64,000 nucleotides of DNA. It comes from Rachycentron canadum. Its lineage: Eukaryota > Chordata > Actinopteri > Carangiformes > Rachycentridae. The stretch is taken from positions 13,075,087 to 13,139,086 of the forward strand of contig CM076654.1 in the NCBI GenBank assembly GCA_038496675.1, read 5' to 3'. Positions 60,781-64,000 of this stretch are shown in pieces; positions within the stretch are counted from its first letter, which is position 1, and each line of letters begins with the position of its first letter. A model generated the notes under the pieces. It was not told the origin of the DNA. It did not search any database and worked only from the letters and a program-made list of their open reading frames with translations. Made by a program: the position numbers and the translations under genes.

Positions 60781-61083
60781 TTCCATGTTTCACATTCATA
60801 AGAACATACATATTGAAATGTACAGACCAACACCTCACAAAACTGTCAACTGCTGCAGAAACTATTGCTTTAGACTGAATCCCTGCCCCAGCATTGTGAC
60901 ACATTACTTCATGCAAACCAGAATATTCACAATTAATAGTTATGGCTGACTGAATTAGCTTAAATGAATAATTACCCCAAAAAGTAAAAAATGTTCAGTG
61001 CGTTACATTTATAAATCACTTAACTTGACAAGTGCAATGATTTGTAGAATGAAAGTGGTTCCTTGTGTTCACATATCACTGGT

Positions 61084-63848
61084 TCACTCATCCTTCCAGA
61101 TGTATTTCTCACAGAAGGCCTGATTCTGCAGAGAGAGCATACACAGAAATAGGATGTGGAAAAACAATCACTATTTGCAGAGGACTAGTAGGTGAAACAC
61201 ATGCTGTACACTGATTTCTCAATGATGGGTCTGACCTGTGCATCTCTTATCATCTAAACCAACAATAATTGCTAATTTACTGCCTATGACTTACACCACA
61301 CTTCTCAGCAGTTTCCCTGTCTTTGCACCAGTAGCTTGGTCCCCAGGTGCAGCGATTCTTTCCCAGCGGCTCCATCGTCTCTGAGGCAACACACAGATTT
61401 GCTCTCTGCAGGACAGATGGGACAAAATCTAAATTTGAACCAGGGCAAATAATGTTGTTATATTCTACTCACCAGAATAAGTGTAGTGCTGTAAGTGATG
61501 ACACTATTTGTGTCTATCACTGTGTTTATTTCACGCCTGTTGATGGTGTCCCATAGTAACATATAGAAGTAGAATATAATAATTATAAGGGTTTTCTTTA
61601 GGTTTCCTCTGTACTTTTATAAAAGCTGATCTTACTTCACAAGCGTGTGGACCATCCATCTGGTTTTCCAAAACCTTCTGCAGTTGGGAGCCATACACTT
61701 TGGTGAAAGCCATACACTGAAAAGAGAATGAGAGTTACTCAGTTTTTGATATAAAGGAACAATGATATCCTTTTCTTATTCTACTATTTACTGAAGATGA
61801 AAATTTAAGGTTAATTTTAGGTTTATTCAACCAGTAAACTAAAAGCATTGACTAAGACTACAATAGGGTGAGTGGCTACAAAACAGAACAGCAGATACAG
61901 ACAAAATATGTAAATATTTTAAAGGTATAGTGATTTGTGAAGGATTTTGTTAGTTGGGAGGAAATGAAAGTCAGACCTTTGGGATGGCATTGGGGTGGTG
62001 GACACACACAGACCGAAGGAAAGAGGAAGTCAGAGGTCCAGTGGAGTTAAGACCCAAGTGCAGTCGGCTCAGCACAGCCAGGGTGTGGCATGACTCACAG
62101 TCCGAGGGGGGGGGCACCTCTGGAAAATCAGTAGCGTTAACTTGGCCTTGATCTAAACTTTAAACAAATGTTGACCAGAATTATTCATGATGAACTTGTG
62201 ACCAACCTAGAAGAGGCTGCTCGTCGAACAAACAGAGGTGCAACAGAGTACATATTGTGTGAGGTGCAGCAGACAATAGGAGGAATTCCACTATCTGTAC
62301 GCCATATTTGTTAACAAAATCATCACATTGGTCCTTATACTTATGAGGCACAAGGTTGCAGACCTCTCCCATGAGTTTCATTAAAGCATCCTGCAGGACA
62401 AGACAGAGAAAATAGAGACATTTCCATGATATGTCGTGTGGTGAGGGATCTGCCTCAACCAATGCACTGATACTAAAAAAAAAAAAAGTCACCTCAGTCA
62501 TATTCTTGGGCAAGAGGTTCTCCAGTTTCTTCATGATAAACAAACACAGGGTGCAAACTGGGTTGAACTCCTCCTAAAAAGGGATGAAGATTAGCTGATA
62601 AAAGGCCTACGTTTATAATATAAATTAAAAAGTTTCATTTCAAGTTTCATTTCATAGTCCACTTCTGCTTCCTAATACTGACATGACTGTTGATAGGACC
62701 AAGTGCAGAACTGGATATGTCTTCATTGGTAGCATGGTGGGAAATTTTCAGCACGTCTTCCTCCTTGTAGGCAGCACAGAGTCGAAAAACCATACAGGTC
62801 TCACCTGCTTTCTACAAAACATGTATGATCTGGTATTAAATAACATCGCTGAAGACCAATGTGTTTATTGTTATTCCATATTTTTAAAAAAGAAACAAAA
62901 AGGCTAAACTCACCAGTTGACCAGGTGTCTGCCGCAGGATTTTGGGCAAATACGTCTTCACCTGTGAATCACACTCTGATGCCTGTTCTCTTGGGAGGCG
63001 CAGGCAGAGAGCATGCAAGGACTCATATACAGTCACCTGTAAAGTCACAGAAGATTGTCTATGTTGTAGTAGAGATACTGGATGTCTTAAATATGCTTTT
63101 CTACACAGACAGCTACTTATCCCATGTTATTCATCTGTGCAAGGCAAGTAAGTACATGCAAAATCATTTGACACCATTTGTCAACAAAGTCACATTTCAA
63201 TGGCAACACATTTAAGTGTTCGAGTGTTCTCTCACTGAATGCTTTTGACTGACAACTACCTTATTATAAACATCCATTTTTGGTTTAACTGTAGGTTTAA
63301 CCAATTCCTCATTAAAGTGAAGTGAAAGTAAAGATGAAACTGTGTAATTTGTGAATCACACAGATGCTCACCTTAGTATCTCTGCTGGAAATCATGTTGG
63401 TGGACAGCTGGATGATCTGGCTGCATTCAGAACAGATGTCCAGTGACTAAAATAAGCCAGATAATAGTCAGATAATTATTTAGGCACAAGTTCATCCAGT
63501 TCTACACAAAATTCAAATTGTGCACTTTTGAAATGTGAATGTAATGAACCACCCAAGGAGGCAAAAATGTCATTGCTACTTAATAAATGCTCTTTAAATG
63601 TTTTTTTTATTTACAATTATAATCAAACACACACGTCATGTGCAAAAGGAGGATGTGAAAGAGACGGTAGCATTTTCTATGTATACGTACAGTAGACTTA
63701 TCTGCATGTAACAATGAATAATAGATATATCTCCACATATTGGTTTGATTTGATCACAAAACAGTGATTATATGGGAAATAAAAGTCATGATTACCAGAG
63801 ATTTCTGATGGATGAACGTCAAAGGGTCTATGATCAACCTGGAGTCTC
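61084..63848 (-). CDS. sftpb: Saposin-domain protein, surfactant protein B / prosaposin family (3' part)
   Basis: Secreted or lysosomal lipid-binding saposin precursor. Exons in transcript order: 63848-63796, 63446-63372, 63036-62914, 62811-62683, 62573-62493, 62390-62207, 62119-61977, 61716-61636, 61405-61295, 61125-61084; 339 residues in the window, 5' end outside. The donor of the fourth exon is uncertain: GTCAGT at 62682, or GTGCTG at 62754 ending the exon at 62755. There are three saposin-B domains, each with six Cys: ICSEC...FRLC, VCTLC...LHLC and DCESC...ANLC. A C-terminal saposin-A domain follows, with CTWGPSYWCKDRETAEKC, ending EKYIWKDE. Three saposin-B units and the place next to USP39 fit SFTPB. 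The C-terminal saposin-A domain is typical of prosaposin and absent from human SFTPB as I recall it. The symbol therefore rests on synteny and unit number. Fish have no lungs in most lineages, so a surfactant role should not be assumed. Confidence 0.85.
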
Positions 63849-63922
63849 CTTTAAACCGCCGGACACAAAGAGAAGTGACACACACAGTAAATTTAAATGG
63901 TACATTTTTATAGCCATTTATA

Positions 63923-63928
<6 letters not shown>

Positions 63929-64000
<72 letters not shown>
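63929..64000 (+). repeat. (TA)n(CA)n microsatellite at window end
   Basis: About 30 bp of TA followed by CA to the edge, in an sftpb intron or its 5' flank. Confidence 0.95.

Noticed and set aside
1..64000. CRISPR arrays, operons, prophage or other prokaryotic systems
   Set aside because: No regularly spaced repeats; all real genes are spliced vertebrate genes.

Overview
This is a vertebrate, almost certainly teleost (percomorph-like) genomic window. It has compact multi-exon genes with GT-AG introns, many GT/AT/CT microsatellites, a degenerate tRNA-derived SINE, CpG-rich housekeeping promoters, and six genes whose spliced proteins match known vertebrate families. Nothing prokaryotic or viral is evident.

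Layout: (1) 145-13137, plus strand: 3' half of smoothelin (smtn), entered in mid-gene. It has an internal alternative first exon (4330-5052) and two alternative last exons (11821-11968 and 12984-13137) that complete the calponin-homology domain differently. (2) 16006-18397, minus: selenoprotein M (selenom), five exons, with an in-frame UGA for selenocysteine in a 12-codon exon. (3) about 20580-35046, plus: inpp5j, an inositol polyphosphate 5-phosphatase with a SKICH domain. It has a non-coding first exon, then 12 coding exons. (4) 40101-43257, plus: mat2a, methionine adenosyltransferase, nine exons, followed by a long 3' UTR with six UACAGARAA hairpins of the METTL16/m6A type. (5) about 45000-53500: gene-poor, with a dispersed direct repeat and two inverted repeats. 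(6) 53540-55059, minus: C2orf68 homologue, sharing a divergent promoter with (7) usp39, 55522-60400, plus. (8) 61084-63848, minus: 3' part of a saposin-domain gene, best read as sftpb, running off the right edge.

The order smtn-selenom-inpp5j matches human 22q12, and mat2a-C2orf68-usp39-sftpb matches human 2p11. The window therefore contains the junction of two ancestral blocks (35-40 kb). The genes do not form one pathway: they cover cytoskeleton, ER redox, phosphoinositide signalling, SAM synthesis, splicing and secreted lipid-binding proteins. All exon joins below were checked by hand for phase.

I found no unmistakably new biological system. The best leads are the smtn alternative first exon with a SMTNL2-like coiled coil, the mat2a hairpin series, three GC-AG introns, a 28-bp near-perfect hairpin at 23.5 kb, a 45-bp palindrome at 29.1 kb, a 26-bp perfect inverted repeat at 47.4-47.5 kb, and an unclassified direct repeat at 46.8 and 49.8 kb.
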